Assembly (NCBI RefSeq): GCF_000743355.1 | Contig: NZ_JQEI01000015.1 | Span: forward strand, 62,001 to 126,000 | Length of the DNA stretch: 64,000 bases | Direction of reading: 5' to 3' | From: Serratia sp. Ag1 | GTDB taxonomy: Bacteria; Pseudomonadota; Gammaproteobacteria; Enterobacterales; Enterobacteriaceae | In this document: positions 9,601 to 21,010 of the stretch, piece by piece | Numbering within the stretch: the first letter of the stretch is position 1 | Layout of the letters: each line of letters starts with the position of its first letter | Notes under the pieces: generated by a model | What the model was told of the DNA's origin: nothing | The model's input: only the letters and a program-made list of their open reading frames with translations | The model's database searches: none | Program-made: the position numbers and the translations under genes

Positions 9601-9626
9601 AAAAAAATGCCCGCATTTGCGGGCAT
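9601..9626 (-). terminator. sodA rho-independent terminator
   Basis: Read on the minus strand, a 9-bp GC-rich stem (9607-9615 with 9618-9626) is followed by seven T. It lies 18 bp after the sodA stop. Confidence 0.85.
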
Positions 9627-9643
9627 CGTCAGGGAGAGCGGAA

Positions 9644-10267
9644 TTACTTCTGCGCTTCGGCAAAGCGTTTTGCCGCTTCGTCCCAGTTCACTACGTTCCA
9701 GAAGGCTTTGATGTAATCCGGGCGGCGGTTCTGGAATTTCAGATAATAAGCGTGTTCCCACACGTCCAGGCCGACCAGCGGGAAACCGGAAGCGCCAGCA
9801 ACGGCTTCGCCCATCAACGGGCTATCCTGGTTAGCGGTGGAGACCACGGCCAGTTTGTCGCCTTTCAGCACCAGCCAGGCCCAACCGGAACCGAAACGGG
9901 TGGCTGCGGCTTTCTCAAACTCTTCCTGGAATTTCTCCACGCTGCCGAAATCGCGTTCGATAGCGGCTTTCAGCTCGCCACTTAGCGTGGTGCCGGTTTT
10001 CAACCCTTTCCAGAACAGGCTGTGGTTAGCGTGGCCGCCTGCGTTGTTGCGCATAAAGGTGCGTTTGTCAGCAGGCACTTTGTCCAGATCCTGAATCAGG
10101 GCTTCAACGCTCAGCGTAGCCAGCTCAGGGTAGGCTTCCAGCACGGTGTTGGCGTTGTTGACGTAGGTCTGATGATGTTTGGTGTGATGGATTTCCATCG
10201 TTTGCTGATCGAAATGCGGTTCCAGCGCGTCATAAGCATAAGGCAGGGATGGCAGTGAGTAACTCAT
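9644..10267 (-). CDS. sodA: superoxide dismutase [Mn]
   Basis: SodA dismutates superoxide to oxygen and hydrogen peroxide in the cytoplasm. The 207 residues match E. coli SodA, including the metal-binding histidine of MEIHHTKHH and the DVWEHAYY motif carrying Asp and His ligands. The ATG at 10267 starts the family-typical [20 protein letters not shown] Fur box overlaps its promoter, as in E. coli, which indicates iron-dependent repression. Confidence 0.97.
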   Translation of the reverse strand: MSYSLPSLPYAYDALEPHFDQQTMEIHHTKHHQTYVNNANTVLEAYPELATLSVEALIQDLDKVPADKRTFMRNNAGGHANHSLFWKGLKTGTTLSGELKAAIERDFGSVEKFQEEFEKAAATRFGSGWAWLVLKGDKLAVVSTANQDSPLMGEAVAGASGFPLVGLDVWEHAYYLKFQNRRPDYIKAFWNVVNWDEAAKRFAEAQK

Positions 10268-10332
10268 AATCATCGTCTCCAATGGGTGTTGGGCGGCGCA
10301 AAGTATGAGCACCGCATAAACAATCGGCTCCC

Positions 10333-10370
10333 ATTATAGGGGATTAAATGAGATTGAAAATGATTATCAA
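10333..10370 (-). promoter_or_regulatory. sodA promoter with overlapping Fur box
   Basis: On the minus strand, TATAAT (10333-10338) is preceded at 16 bp by TTTTCA (10355-10360). TTGATAATCATTTTCAATC (10352-10370) overlaps the -35 and closely fits the Fur consensus. Iron-loaded Fur should block RNA polymerase here. Confidence 0.8.
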
Positions 10371-10397
10371 TGCCGTATGGGCTGTGTGGTTTTTGTG

Positions 10398-11225
10398 CTA
10401 ATCGATAAGGCGTTGCGGATATGTAAACACCGTTGCCCTGCCGAGTTTGCTAAAGCCTACCAGCGTCAGATTGCTGCGTTCGGCGATCTCCACCGCCAGC
10501 GAGGTTGCGGCAGACACCACGAACAGGATCTCGGCACCGCACATGGCTGATTTTTGCACCATCTCATAGCTGGCACGGCTGGAGACCAGGATCGCCCCCT
10601 GTTGCCAGCCCTGCTTGGCGCGCAGGCCGAGCATTTTGTCCAGCGCCACGTGGCGGCCCACGTCTTCGCAGCCGCCCTGCAATTCACCCTCCGGCGAGAT
10701 CCAACTGGCGGCATGGGTGCAACCGGTCTGCTGGCCGACTTGCTGTACCTGGCGCAATTGCCCCAGTGCACGATCGAGATTGGCGAGTGAAAAGGTCTGG
10801 GTGAAAGGCAACGGGGTCAGCGGGCGAAAGATATCCGCCAGCTGTTCAACACCGCAGACGCCACAGCCGGTGCGGCCTGCCATGGCGCGGCGGCGCTCCT
10901 TCAGCCCGCTGAAACGGCGGCTGGAAAGCTCAATTTGCACCTCAAGGCCGTTGCAGGTCTGATTAATCTCTATACTGTAGATATCGCGCGGTGACTCAAT
11001 GATGCCTTCCGACAGGGAAAAACCCAGGGCGAAAGCCTCCAGATCTTTGGGAGTGCACATCATTACGACGTGAGAAATACCGTTATAGACCAGCGCTACG
11101 GGGACCTCTTCTGCCAGCCAGTCTTGTTGCGCAGTGGTCAGTTGCCCACGCTGAAATACCGGGGCCTGAATCATGCCTGTGATGGCAGTCGCGTTTATGG
11201 GTTGCTTTGGGTCTATATTGTTCAC
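10398..11225 (-). CDS. fdhD: formate dehydrogenase accessory sulfurtransferase FdhD
   Basis: FdhD passes sulfur from IscS to the molybdenum cofactor and is needed for active formate dehydrogenases. The core is near-identical to E. coli FdhD and keeps the conserved CGVCG cysteines (GRTGCGVCG) and [11 protein letters not shown]. The GTG at 11225 has AGGTG 8 nt upstream and gives 275 residues against 277 in E. coli; an earlier in-frame start would add 25 unlikely residues. It is divergent from fdoG, the E. coli arrangement. Confidence 0.95.
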   Translation of the reverse strand: MNNIDPKQPINATAITGMIQAPVFQRGQLTTAQQDWLAEEVPVALVYNGISHVVMMCTPKDLEAFALGFSLSEGIIESPRDIYSIEINQTCNGLEVQIELSSRRFSGLKERRRAMAGRTGCGVCGVEQLADIFRPLTPLPFTQTFSLANLDRALGQLRQVQQVGQQTGCTHAASWISPEGELQGGCEDVGRHVALDKMLGLRAKQGWQQGAILVSSRASYEMVQKSAMCGAEILFVVSAATSLAVEIAERSNLTLVGFSKLGRATVFTYPQRLID

Positions 11226-11392
11226 TTTAGTGGCACCTGTTTGTAACAACCCCAAGTCCGCTATGATATCATCGCGGCGTCGTTGCGGCCTTCTGGCCAA
11301 GCCAACATAAGAATAGCGATTTTAGCGCTTCCGGCTCTGTCGGGGAAAGCGCCATTTGAACAATGTGACAACACGAGTGAAAGGAGACCCCC

Positions 11393-14300
11393 ATGCAGGT
11401 CAGCAGAAGGCAGTTCTTTAAGATCTGCGCTGGCGGTATGGCAGGGACGACGGTCGCCGCTCTGGGCTTTGCCCCGGAAGTGGCGTTAGCGGAAACCCGG
11501 CAGTACAAACTGCTGCGTGCCCGTGAAACCCGTAATACCTGCACGTATTGCTCAGTCGGCTGTGGGCTGTTGATGTACAGCCTTGGTGATGGCGCGAAAA
11601 ACGCCAAAGAGAGCATTTTCCACATCGAAGGGGATCCGGATCATCCGGTAAACCGTGGCGCGCTGTGCCCGAAAGGGGCCGGTCTGGTGGACTTCATCCA
11701 CAGCGAAAGCCGCCTGCAATACCCGGAATATCGCGCGCCAGGTTCTGACAAATGGCAGAGAATCAGTTGGGATGATGCCTTTACCCGCATCGCCAAGCTG
11801 ATGAAAGAAGACCGCGATGCCAACTTTGTTAAAACCAACGATAAAGGCGTTACCGTCAACCGTTGGCTGACTACCGGTATGCTGTGTGCTTCGGCCTCCA
11901 GCAACGAAACGGGGTATCTGACCCAAAAATTTAGTCGCGCTCTCGGCATGCTTGCCGTAGACAACCAGGCGCGTGTCTGACACGGACCAACGGTAGCAAG
12001 TCTTGCTCCAACATTTGGTCGCGGTGCGATGACCAACCACTGGGTTGATATCAAGAACGCGAACTTGATTATCGTCATGGGCGGTAATGCGGCAGAAGCG
12101 CATCCGGTGGGTTTCCGCTGGGCGATGGAAGCCAAAATACATAATAAAGCCAAGCTGATCGTCATCGATCCGCGCTTTACCCGTACCGCATCGGTGGCGG
12201 ATTTTTATACGCCTATCCGTTCTGGCACCGACATTGCTTTCCTGTCGGGCGTCTTGCTGTACCTGATGACCAACAACAAGATCAACCGCGAATACGTTGA
12301 AGCCTATACCAACGCCAGCCTGCTGGTGCGTGAAGACTTCAGCTTTGACGATGGCCTGTTCAGTGGCTACGACGCGGAAAATCACAAGTACGACAAAACC
12401 ACCTGGAACTATCAGCTCGACGAAAACGGCTTTGCCAAGCGTGACGTTACCCTGCAAGATCCGCGCTGCGTGTGGAACCTGCTGAAACAGCACGTCAGCC
12501 GCTATACGCCAGAGGTGGTGAACAATATCTGCGGTACACCAACCGAAGATTTTATCAAGGTTTGTGAATATATCGCTGAAACCAGCGTCAACGACAAAAC
12601 CGCCTCGTTCCTGTACGCCCTGGGCTGGACACAGCACTCGGTCGGCGCACAGAACATCCGTACCATGGCGATGATCCAGTTGCTGCTCGGTAACATGGGG
12701 ATGGCAGGCGGCGGCGTGAACGCCCTGCGTGGTCACTCCAATATCCAGGGCCTGACCGATCTCGGCCTGCTGTCGCAAAGCCTGCCGGCTTATATGACAC
12801 TGCCTTCCGAGAAACAGCCGGATCTGGACACCTACCTGAAAGCCAATACGCCGAAGGCGCTGCTGCCGGGCCAGGTGAACTACTGGAGCAACTACCCGAA
12901 ATTCTTCGTCAGCCTGATGAAGAGCTTCTACGGTGACAAAGCGCAGAAAGAAAACAGCTGGGGCTTTGACTGGTTGCCGAAGTGGGACAAAGGCTACGAT
13001 GTACTGCAGTACTTCGAAATGATGCATCAGGGTAAGGTTAACGGCTACCTCTGCCAGGGCTTCAACCCGGTTGCTTCGTTCCCGAACAAGAACAAAGTGG
13101 TGGCTGCGCTTTCCAAACTGAAATTCCTGGTGACCATCGATCCGCTGAATACCGAGACGGCCACCTTCTGGCAGAACCACGGTGAATCGAACGACGTTGA
13201 TCCTGCGAAGATTCAGACCGAAGTATTCCGCCTGCCATCCACCTGTTTTGCCGAAGAAAACGGTTCGATCGTCAACTCTGGTCGCTGGCTGCAATGGCAC
13301 TGGAAAGGGGCTGATGCACCGGGCGAAGCGCTGGGCGACGGTGAGATCCTGGCTGGGATGTTCATGCGTCTGCGTGAGATGTACAGCCGTGAAGGCGGTG
13401 CAGTGCCTGAGCAGGTGCTGAACATGAGCTGGAACTACCTGACCCCGGATGCACCAGCGCCAGAAGAAGTGGCGATGGAAAGCAACGGTAAAGCACTGGC
13501 GGATGTTCTCGATCCAGACGGCAAAGTGCTGGCGAAAAAAGGCGAACAGCTCAGTACCTTCGCGCATTTGCGTGATGATGGTACCACTTCCAGTGGCTGT
13601 TGGCTTTTCGCAGGCAGTTGGACACAAGCTGGCAACCAGATGGCGCGCCGCGATAACGCCGATCCATCCGGCCTTGGCAACACGCTGGGCTGGGCCTGGG
13701 CATGGCCGCTCAACCGCCGCATTCTGTACAACCGTGCTTCTGCCGATCCAGCGGGTAAACCGTGGGATGCCAAGCGTCAGTTGATTGAGTGGGATGGCAC
13801 CAAGTGGAGCGGGATAGATATCCCAGACTACGGTAATGCCGCACCAGGCAGCGATGTCGGGCCGTTTATCATGCAGCCGGAAGGCATGGGCCGCCTGTTT
13901 GCCATCGACAAAATGGCAGAAGGGCCGTTCCCTGAGCACTACGAACCGTTTGAAACGCCACTCGGTACCAACCCGCTGCACCCGAACGTGGTTTCCAACC
14001 CGGCGGCGCGCGTGTTTAAAGACGATCTGGCGGCGATGGGCAAATCCGACAAGTTCCCGTATGTCGGCACCACTTATCGCCTGACCGAACACTTCCACTA
14101 CTGGACCAAGCACGCGCTGCTCAACGCCATCATACAGCCGGAGCAGTTTGTGGAGATCGGTGAGAAACTGGCCGAGAAGAAGGGCATCAAGAACGGCGAT
14201 CTGGTGAAAGTCAGCTCCAACCGTGGCTTTATCAAGGCCAAAGCGGTGGTGACTAAGCGTATCCGCACGTTGCAGGTGCACGGGCAGGATGTTGACACCA

Positions 14301-14440
14301 TCGGTATCCCGATCCACTGGGGTTATCAAGGTGTGACGCAGAAAGGCTTTCTTGCCAACACGCTGACGCCGTTTGTTGGTGATGCCAACACGCAAACGCC
14401 AGAGTTCAAGGCGTTCCTGGTTAACGTGGAAAAGGTGTAA
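11393..14440 (+). CDS. fdoG: formate dehydrogenase-O alpha subunit, selenoprotein
   Basis: This catalytic subunit oxidises formate to CO2 in the periplasm. It has 1015 residues when the TGA at 11978-11980 is read as selenocysteine at codon 196, the E. coli position. The N-terminus has a twin-arginine signal (SRRQFFK). Cysteines for a 4Fe-4S cluster follow (CTYCSVGCG), then molybdopterin-guanine dinucleotide domains. The match to E. coli FdoG continues seamlessly across the TGA, so this is not a pseudogene. The ribosome site is AAGGAG. It is the first gene of fdoGHI-fdhE. Confidence 0.97.
11978..12020 (+). promoter_or_regulatory. selenocysteine UGA codon and bacterial SECIS hairpin
   Basis: The UGA is followed at once by a hairpin: GACCAA (11985-11990) pairs with TTGGTC (12015-12020), with an apical AGCAAG/TTGCT stem. 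The position and the flanking reading ARV-Sec-HGPTVA match the known fdnG/fdoG recoding sites bound by SelB. Confidence 0.93.
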
Positions 14441-14452
14441 CGGAGACGAATT

Positions 14453-15355
14453 ATGGCAATGCAATCTCAAGACATCATTCGTAAATCCGCCACCAACGGT
14501 TTAACACCGGCCCCGCGTGCCCGTGACCACCAGGAAGAAGTGGCGAAGCTGATTGATGTCACTACCTGTATCGGCTGTAAAGCCTGTCAGGTAGCCTGTT
14601 CTGAATGGAACGACATTCGCGATGAAGTGGGGCACAACGTCGGGGTGTATGACAACCCCGCCGATCTGACCGCTAAATCCTGGACGGTGATGCGCTTCTC
14701 TGAAATCGAGGAGCACGGCAAGCTGGAATGGCTGATCCGCAAAGACGGCTGTATGCACTGTGCCGATCCGGGCTGCCTGAAGGCCTGCCCGGCGGAAGGG
14801 GCAATTATCCAGTACGCCAACGGCATCGTCGATTTCCAGTCTGAGCACTGTATCGGTTGCGGTTACTGCATCGCTGGTTGCCCGTTCGACGTGCCGCGCA
14901 TGAACAAGGACGACAACCGGGTGTACAAATGTACCCTGTGTGTTGACCGCGTTGATGTCGGCCAGGAACCGGCCTGTGTGAAAACCTGCCCGACCGGGGC
15001 GATCCACTTCGGCACCAAAGAAGCGATGAAAGATATCGCGGCGGAACGTGTCGGTGAGTTGAAAACTCGCGGTTATGAAAACGCAGGTCTGTACGATCCG
15101 GCAGGCGTGGGCGGCACCCACGTGATGTACGTGCTGCATCACGCCGATAAACCGCAGCTGTATCACGGTTTGCCGGACAACCCGACCATCAGCCCGGCGG
15201 TGACCTTCTGGAAAGGGATCTGGAAACCGCTGGCAGCCGTCGGTTTTGCTGCCACCTTTGCGGCCAGCGTGTTCCACTACATCGGTGTCGGTCCAAACCG
15301 CGTCGAGGAAGAGGAAGAACACGACAAACCGCACGATGAGGAGACGCGCAAATGA
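14453..15355 (+). CDS. fdoH: formate dehydrogenase-O iron-sulfur subunit
   Basis: FdoH carries electrons from FdoG to the cytochrome subunit. The 300 residues contain four ferredoxin-like cysteine clusters ([43 protein letters not shown] with CVKTC). One transmembrane anchor is near the C-terminus (about residues 257-279), followed by an acidic tail. The stop overlaps the fdoI start in ATGA, which suggests coupled translation. Confidence 0.96.
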   Translation: MAMQSQDIIRKSATNGLTPAPRARDHQEEVAKLIDVTTCIGCKACQVACSEWNDIRDEVGHNVGVYDNPADLTAKSWTVMRFSEIEEHGKLEWLIRKDGCMHCADPGCLKACPAEGAIIQYANGIVDFQSEHCIGCGYCIAGCPFDVPRMNKDDNRVYKCTLCVDRVDVGQEPACVKTCPTGAIHFGTKEAMKDIAAERVGELKTRGYENAGLYDPAGVGGTHVMYVLHHADKPQLYHGLPDNPTISPAVTFWKGIWKPLAAVGFAATFAASVFHYIGVGPNRVEEEEEHDKPHDEETRK

Positions 15356-15993
15356 GGAAGGAAAAGCCAATTCAGCGTTATAACGCGCTGGAGCGGATGA
15401 ACCACTGGGTTGTAGCGTTCTGCTTTATTCTGGCAGCCATCAGCGGGTTGGGGTTCTTCTTCCCCTCCTTCAACTGGTTGATGAACATTTTCGGAACGCC
15501 ACAGCTGGCGCGCATTCTGCACCCCTTCGCCGGGGTGATTATGTTCGCCGCGTTCATGATCATGTTCCTGCGCTATTGGAAGCATAACCTGTTCAACCGC
15601 AACGATCTGATCTGGGCCAAAAACCTCCACAGAATCACGCTGAATGAGGAAGTGGAGGGTGATGACACCGGGCGTTATAATTTCGGGCAGAAATGCGTAT
15701 TCTGGATAGCGATCATTAGCTTGGTGCTGTTGCTGGCCAGCGGTATCGTCATCTGGCGGCCATACTTTGCTCATGCTTTCCCTATCCCGCTGATCCGCTT
15801 GGCATTGCTGGTGCATTCACTGGCGGCGGTGGGGTTGATCATCACGATTATGGTGCACATTTATGCCGCTCTGTGGATAAAAGGCACCATTACCGCGATG
15901 GTGGAAGGTTCTGTTCCGGCGGCCTGGGCGAAGAAACACCATCCGCGCTGGTACCGTGAGGTCCGCGAGAAACAACGGGAAGATAAACCCTGA
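15352..15993 (+). CDS. fdoI: formate dehydrogenase-O cytochrome b556 subunit
   Basis: This 213-residue inner-membrane cytochrome b passes electrons to quinone. It shows about four membrane helices and the haem histidines typical of FdnI/FdoI (MNHW, LHPFAG, LVHSLAA, MVHIYAA). It overlaps fdoH by 4 nt and fdhE by 1 nt (TGATG), so the operon is tightly packed. Confidence 0.96.
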   Translation: MRKEKPIQRYNALERMNHWVVAFCFILAAISGLGFFFPSFNWLMNIFGTPQLARILHPFAGVIMFAAFMIMFLRYWKHNLFNRNDLIWAKNLHRITLNEEVEGDDTGRYNFGQKCVFWIAIISLVLLLASGIVIWRPYFAHAFPIPLIRLALLVHSLAAVGLIITIMVHIYAALWIKGTITAMVEGSVPAAWAKKHHPRWYREVREKQREDKP

Positions 15994-16922
15994 TGAGTAT
16001 CCGCATTGTTCCTAAAGAGCAGTTAGGGGCACAGCGCGAGAAGTCCACAACGGCGGAAACCATTCCGCCGTTACTTTTCGCGAATCTGAAAAGCCTGTAT
16101 ACCCGCCGAGCAGAACGTCTGCGCCAATTGGCGACAGACCATCCGCTGGGCGACTATCTTAATTTTGCCGCCAGCATCGCAGCAGCGCAGAACAATGCGT
16201 GCCACGATAACCCGCTGGTGATGGATCTCAGCGCGGCACTGATTCAAGGGGCTGCCAGCGGCAAGCCACCGTTGGATGTGAGCGTTTATCCGCGCAGCGA
16301 ACACTGGCACAAACTGCTGGCATCGCTGATCGCTGAACTGCGCCCGCAGGCACCGGAACACGTGGTGCCGGTGCTGGAAAACCTGGAGAAAGCCTCGGCC
16401 CGCGAGCTGGAGCTGATGGCCAGTGCGTTGCTGAATAACGAGTTTGCCAAAGTGGGCAGTGATAAAGCGCCGTTTATCTGGGCCGCGCTGTCGCTGTACT
16501 GGGCACAGATGGCCAGCCAGATCCCTGGCAAAGCGCGCGCCGAATATGGCGAACACCGCCAGTTCTGCCCGGTGTGCGGCAGTATGCCGGTTTCCAGCAT
16601 GGTGCATATCGGCACGGCGAACGGCCTGCGTTATCTGCACTGCAACCTGTGCGAAAGCGAATGGCACGTGGTGCGGGTCAAATGCAGCAACTGCGAGCAA
16701 ACGCGCGATCTCAACTACTGGTCACTGGACAGTGAACAGGCGGCGGTGAAAGCAGAAAGCTGTGGCGATTGCGGCACTTACCTGAAAATCATCTATCAGG
16801 AAAAAGACCCGCAGGTGGAAGCGGTGGCCGACGATCTGGCGTCATTAGTGCTTGATGCCAAGATGGAAGAAGAAGGCTTTGCCCGCAGCAGCATCAATCC
16901 GTTCCTGTTCCCTGGTGAATAA
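15993..16922 (+). CDS. fdhE: formate dehydrogenase accessory protein FdhE
   Basis: FdhE is needed for assembly of membrane formate dehydrogenases and is thought to act on the alpha subunit. The 309 residues match E. coli FdhE, including the C-terminal metal-type cysteine pairs ([32 protein letters not shown]). It overlaps the fdoI stop by one base and is the last gene of the operon. Confidence 0.96.
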   Translation: MSIRIVPKEQLGAQREKSTTAETIPPLLFANLKSLYTRRAERLRQLATDHPLGDYLNFAASIAAAQNNACHDNPLVMDLSAALIQGAASGKPPLDVSVYPRSEHWHKLLASLIAELRPQAPEHVVPVLENLEKASARELELMASALLNNEFAKVGSDKAPFIWAALSLYWAQMASQIPGKARAEYGEHRQFCPVCGSMPVSSMVHIGTANGLRYLHCNLCESEWHVVRVKCSNCEQTRDLNYWSLDSEQAAVKAESCGDCGTYLKIIYQEKDPQVEAVADDLASLVLDAKMEEEGFARSSINPFLFPGE

Positions 16923-16953
16923 TGCTGGCGGTTAATGAATCGCACTGATTGAC

Positions 16954-16976
16954 CCCTCTCCGGTGGGAGAGGGTTT
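16954..16976 (+). terminator. hairpin after fdhE
   Basis: CCCTCTCC (16954-16961) pairs with GGAGAGGG (16966-16973), with a 4-nt loop and TTT. It could end the fdo transcript. The same kind of CCCTCTCC/GGAGAGGG palindrome recurs between genes in many enterobacteria, so it may also be a small dispersed repeat. Confidence 0.55.
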
Positions 16977-17028
16977 GGGCGTGCAGCTACGGTTACGCCA
17001 AATAGCGTAAGTAAAGCGAAGGAAAAGG

Positions 17029-17685
17029 ATGATGTTGAAGACGATTGCCAGATTGGCGGGATTGGCTGTTTTGCTGGCCGGGCTGGTGGCCTGCGATAAT
17101 CAGGATACCAAAAAGCCAGAAGCTCCCAAGCCACAACCAAAGCCGGTTGCCACCCAGCCCGCGCCACCAGCGCCAGTGCCTGCGGTTGAAACCAAACCGA
17201 CCCCTCCGCCCGGTTTAAGCGTTTCGCTGCAAAAGGGCAAAATCACCTTTGAATTGCCTGCGGGCTTTAGCGATCAAACCAAGCTGAGCGGCATCGTCAA
17301 CGACGATAAATCCATCATTCAAATGTTCCTCAACGGTAAAGCGCGCCAGCGCACCGTGGCTTCTGAAGTGAACGCGCCAGCGGGCATGAAGCTCAACACC
17401 AGCGATACTATGCTGAAAGATCTGACGCAAAGCATCATTACCGAACTGGGCGATCGTTATCAGAACATCAAGAAAACCAAAGAAGAGAACATCACCATCG
17501 GTAAACAGAAGTTCCACCGTCTGGATACCGAACAAACGGTGAACGGGCAGAAAGTGGTTTCCACCATTATGCTGACGGTGTTCAATAAACGGGTTGTGAC
17601 GTTGCAGATGTTGTCACCGGCTAAAACCCCTGAGGTGCATCAGGCACTGGTACAGCGGATTATTGATACGCTGGCGGTGAAATAG
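17029..17685 (+). CDS. DcrB-family inner-membrane lipoprotein
   Basis: The signal peptide ends in a lipobox (LVAC, Cys about residue 23), then comes a Pro/Lys-rich linker of about 35 residues. The C-terminal domain resembles E. coli DcrB ([14 protein letters not shown] here, GKLSFSLPADMTDQ there). DcrB is an envelope lipoprotein used by some phages and in lipoprotein trafficking. The long proline-rich linker is absent from E. coli DcrB, so this may be a paralogue. Two adjacent ATG codons (17029, 17032) are possible starts. It lies between fdhE and selA without obvious functional link. Confidence 0.65.
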   Translation: MMLKTIARLAGLAVLLAGLVACDNQDTKKPEAPKPQPKPVATQPAPPAPVPAVETKPTPPPGLSVSLQKGKITFELPAGFSDQTKLSGIVNDDKSIIQMFLNGKARQRTVASEVNAPAGMKLNTSDTMLKDLTQSIITELGDRYQNIKKTKEENITIGKQKFHRLDTEQTVNGQKVVSTIMLTVFNKRVVTLQMLSPAKTPEVHQALVQRIIDTLAVK

Positions 17686-17726
17686 CCGATTTCACCGCAC
17701 CATTAAACCTTGAAAACCGAGCGCCT

Positions 17727-19118
17727 ATGAGCACTGAATCCCAGCAACTTTACAGCCAGCTGCCCGCCATCGACCGTTTGTTGCGCGATCCTGCCATTGA
17801 ACCGCTGGTGGCAAAACATGGGCAGACGCTGATTAGCGAACTGCTGCGCCAGATGCAGGCGCAGGCGCGCGAGGCGATCAAAACCCGCCAGCAATTGCCA
17901 CTGTGGTGCCACGACTGGCCGCAGGCGCTGCTTGAACGCCTGAGCCAGCAGCAGCGCCCGGCGCTGCAACCGGTGTTCAACCTCAGCGGCACCGTGCTGC
18001 ATACCAATCTTGGCCGCGCATTGCTGGCTCAACCGGCGATCGACGCGGTGGTGCAGGCGATGGGCAGTGCCGTAACGCTGGAATACGATCTCGACGGTGC
18101 CGGGCGTGGCCATCGCGATCGGGCCATCGCCGATGTGCTGTGCCAACTCACTGGCGCAGAGGATGCCTGCATTGTGAACAACAACGCAGCGGCGGTCTTG
18201 CTGATGCTGGCGGCGGTGGCACCGGGTAAACAGGTAGTGGTTTCGCGCGGTGAACTGGTGGAGATCGGCGGAGCGTTCCGCATCCCCGATGTGATGCGCC
18301 AGGCTGGTTGTGAACTGGTAGAAGTGGGCACCACCAACCGCACCCATCTGAAAGATTATCGTGCCGCCATCAACGAACAAACCGGCCTGTTGATGAAGGT
18401 ACACACCAGTAATTACTGTATTCAAGGGTTTACCACCGCTGTTGATGAAGCGGAGCTGGTAACACTGGGCCGCGAGCAGGGTATCCCTACTGCCACCGAT
18501 CTGGGCAGCGGCGCGCTGATTGATATGGCGCAATACGGCCTGCCAGCGGAACCGATGCCGCAGCGCTTGATTGCTGCAGGGGTCGATCTGGTGACCTTCT
18601 CCGGCGACAAACTGCTGGGCGGGCCGCAGGCGGGCATTATTGTCGGTAAAAAAGCGCTAATCGCCCGCTTGCAACAGCACCCGCTGAAACGTGCGTTGCG
18701 CGTTGGCAAAATGACGCTGGCGGCGCTCGAGGCTACCTTGCGGCTGTATCAGCAACCGGAACTGCTGGCGGAACAGCTGCCGACGCTGCGCTTGCTGACG
18801 CGCCCGCAACAGGCGATACAACAGGCCGCCGAACGGCTACTGAGCCAGTTGGCGGCGCGTTTTGCCGAGCGCTTTGAGTTACGTGCAGAACCCTGTTGGT
18901 CACAGATTGGCAGCGGTTCGCTGCCGGTCGATCGCCTGCCAAGCTATGCCCTGACCTTTACCCCGCTCGATGGCCGTGGCGCGACGCTGGAACTGTTGGC
19001 ACAGCAGTGGCGCAGTTTGCCACATCCGGTGATTGGCCGGATCCACGATGGTCGGCTGTGGCTCGATCTGCGCTGCCTGGAGCAAGAGAGTGCACTGCTT
19101 GAGGTATTGAACCCATGA
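17727..19118 (+). CDS. selA: L-seryl-tRNA(Sec) selenium transferase
   Basis: SelA converts seryl-tRNA(Sec) to selenocysteyl-tRNA(Sec) with selenophosphate, using PLP. The 463 residues match E. coli SelA, and the PLP lysine is Lys295 in [14 protein letters not shown]. It overlaps selB by 4 nt (ATGA). It supplies the charged tRNA that decodes the fdoG UGA a few kilobases upstream. Confidence 0.97.
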   Translation: MSTESQQLYSQLPAIDRLLRDPAIEPLVAKHGQTLISELLRQMQAQAREAIKTRQQLPLWCHDWPQALLERLSQQQRPALQPVFNLSGTVLHTNLGRALLAQPAIDAVVQAMGSAVTLEYDLDGAGRGHRDRAIADVLCQLTGAEDACIVNNNAAAVLLMLAAVAPGKQVVVSRGELVEIGGAFRIPDVMRQAGCELVEVGTTNRTHLKDYRAAINEQTGLLMKVHTSNYCIQGFTTAVDEAELVTLGREQGIPTATDLGSGALIDMAQYGLPAEPMPQRLIAAGVDLVTFSGDKLLGGPQAGIIVGKKALIARLQQHPLKRALRVGKMTLAALEATLRLYQQPELLAEQLPTLRLLTRPQQAIQQAAERLLSQLAARFAERFELRAEPCWSQIGSGSLPVDRLPSYALTFTPLDGRGATLELLAQQWRSLPHPVIGRIHDGRLWLDLRCLEQESALLEVLNP

Positions 19119-20956
19119 TTCTTGCCACCGCTGGCCACGTCGATCACGGCAAAACCACGCTGTTGCAGGCGATTACCGGCATCAATGCCGATCGCCTGCC
19201 AGAGGAGAAACGCCGTGGTATGACTATCGATCTCGGCTACGCCTACTGGCCGCAGCCGGACGGGCGTGTGCTGGGCTTTATCGACGTTCCCGGCCATGAG
19301 AAGTTCCTTGGCAACATGCTGGCAGGGATTGGTGGTATCGATCATGCACTGCTGGTGGTGGCATGCGACGACGGTGTGATGGCACAAACCCGCGAGCACC
19401 TGGCGATTCTGCGCCTGAGTGGGCACCCGCAACTGACGGTGGCATTGACCAAGGCCGATCGGGTTGACGAAGGGCGGATCGCTGAAGTGCGTTCGCAGGT
19501 GGTTGCCGAACTGGCACAGCAGGGTTGGCACGACGCACCCTTGTTTGTCACGGCGGCGGCGCAGGGCGTGGGGATCGACTCCCTGCGCCAGCATCTTTTG
19601 GCGTTACAGCCGGGTGAACATATGCTGACACGCCGTTTCCGGCTGGCAGTGGATCGTGCCTTCAGCGTGAAAGGGGCAGGATTGGTGGTGACCGGCACCG
19701 CGCTGGGCGGCAGCGTTAAAGTGGGGGATACCCTGTGGCTGACCGGTGCCGATGTGCCGGTGCGGGTGCGTGGCCTGCATGCGCAGAACCAAGCGGCGGA
19801 GCAGGCATTTGCCGGGCAACGTATCGCGCTGAACATCAGTGGTGATGTCAGTAAAGAACAGTTGGAACGCGGTGATTGGCTGCTGGAACAGCAACCGCCG
19901 GTAGCCGCTGAACGTATTTTGGTGGTGGTCGAGGCTGACGCACCGTTGCAGCATTGGCAACCGCTGCATCTGCACCACGCAGCCAGCCATATTACTGGCC
20001 GCATTGCGCTGTTAACCGGCAATTTGGCGGAATTAATTCTCGATCGCCCGTTGTGGCTGGCGGAAAACGATCGTTTGGTGCTGCGGGATATCAGCGCTCG
20101 CCATACGTTGGGTGCGGCACGCGTGCTGGTGTTAGCTGCGCCGAAGCGCGGTAAGCGTCAGCCTGATTATCTAACCTGGCTGGCGGCGCTGGCGGAGGCG
20201 CAGAACGACGAACAGGCGCTGGATTTGCGCTTGCCAAGCGGTGCGTTGGATCTGGCTGCCTTTGCCTGGGCGCGGCAATTAACCCACAGTGGGCTGGCGC
20301 AGTTGCTGGCCGAGCGCGAATTGCTGATAGCCGGTGAAATGGCGCTGGCGCAGGCCAACGTGCAGCAGGGTGAACAGCGTTTGCTGCAAGTGTTGGCCGA
20401 ATATCACCAGCAGCATAGCGATCAACTGGGGCTGGGGCGCGCTCGCTTGCGCCGCATGGCCTTGCCAGCGTTGGATGAACCGCTGGCATTTATGATGATC
20501 GATCGGTTGCTGTCTGCTGGCCTGCTGCACAATACGCGTGGCTGGCTGCATTTGCCCGAACATGGTTTGGCGTTCAGCGCCGAACAGCAGATATTGTGGG
20601 ATCGCATTGAACCGTTGCTGGGTGATGAAGCTTGGTGGGTGCGCGATCTGGCCACCGCATTGGGTGAAGATGAAGCCAACGTGCGCGCTGCGCTGCGTAA
20701 AGCCGCCCAGCTTGGCCATGTGACGGCGGTAGTGGTAGATCGTTACTATCGCAGCCAGCGGATTGAGCAGTTTGCGGCGTTGATCCGTGAGCTGGATGTG
20801 GCTCAAGGCAGCGCCAATGCCGGTGATTTCCGCGATCGGCTGGGTGTGGGCCGTAAACTGGCGATTCAGGTACTGGAATTTTTTGATCGCAGTGGTTTTA
20901 CCCGCCGCAAAGGTAACCAGCATCTGCTGCGTGACAGCGGGTTGTTTGGCGGTTGA
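19115..20956 (+). CDS. selB: selenocysteine-specific elongation factor SelB
   Basis: SelB delivers Sec-tRNA to UGA codons that are followed by a SECIS hairpin. The 613 residues open with the GTPase motifs [11 protein letters not shown] and DVPGHEKF and end in the winged-helix repeats that bind SECIS RNA. It is the second gene of selAB, coupled to selA by an ATGA overlap. Confidence 0.97.
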   Translation: MILATAGHVDHGKTTLLQAITGINADRLPEEKRRGMTIDLGYAYWPQPDGRVLGFIDVPGHEKFLGNMLAGIGGIDHALLVVACDDGVMAQTREHLAILRLSGHPQLTVALTKADRVDEGRIAEVRSQVVAELAQQGWHDAPLFVTAAAQGVGIDSLRQHLLALQPGEHMLTRRFRLAVDRAFSVKGAGLVVTGTALGGSVKVGDTLWLTGADVPVRVRGLHAQNQAAEQAFAGQRIALNISGDVSKEQLERGDWLLEQQPPVAAERILVVVEADAPLQHWQPLHLHHAASHITGRIALLTGNLAELILDRPLWLAENDRLVLRDISARHTLGAARVLVLAAPKRGKRQPDYLTWLAALAEAQNDEQALDLRLPSGALDLAAFAWARQLTHSGLAQLLAERELLIAGEMALAQANVQQGEQRLLQVLAEYHQQHSDQLGLGRARLRRMALPALDEPLAFMMIDRLLSAGLLHNTRGWLHLPEHGLAFSAEQQILWDRIEPLLGDEAWWVRDLATALGEDEANVRAALRKAAQLGHVTAVVVDRYYRSQRIEQFAALIRELDVAQGSANAGDFRDRLGVGRKLAIQVLEFFDRSGFTRRKGNQHLLRDSGLFGG

Positions 20957-20959
20957 AGA

Positions 20960-20988
20960 ATCGGGTGCCATCTGCGCACCCGATTTAA
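20960..20988. terminator. bidirectional terminator between selB and mdfA
   Basis: ATCGGGTGC (20960-20968) pairs with GCACCCGAT (20976-20984), with a 7-nt loop, preceded by AGA and followed by TTTAAA. It sits between two convergent genes and could serve both. Confidence 0.65.
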
Positions 20989-21010
20989 AGGAGTTATGAA
21001 AGCCAGAACC

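Noticed and set aside
11978-11980. In-frame TGA splitting the formate dehydrogenase gene
   Set aside because: It is the selenocysteine codon: position, flanking residues and the following hairpin match known selenoprotein formate dehydrogenases, and selA, selB and selC are present.
11552-14470. Very long open frame (972 codons) on the minus strand opposite fdoG
   Set aside because: It is an antisense shadow of a highly expressed GC-rich gene; the translation is His/Arg/Gln-rich with no recognisable domain, and fdoG explains the sequence.
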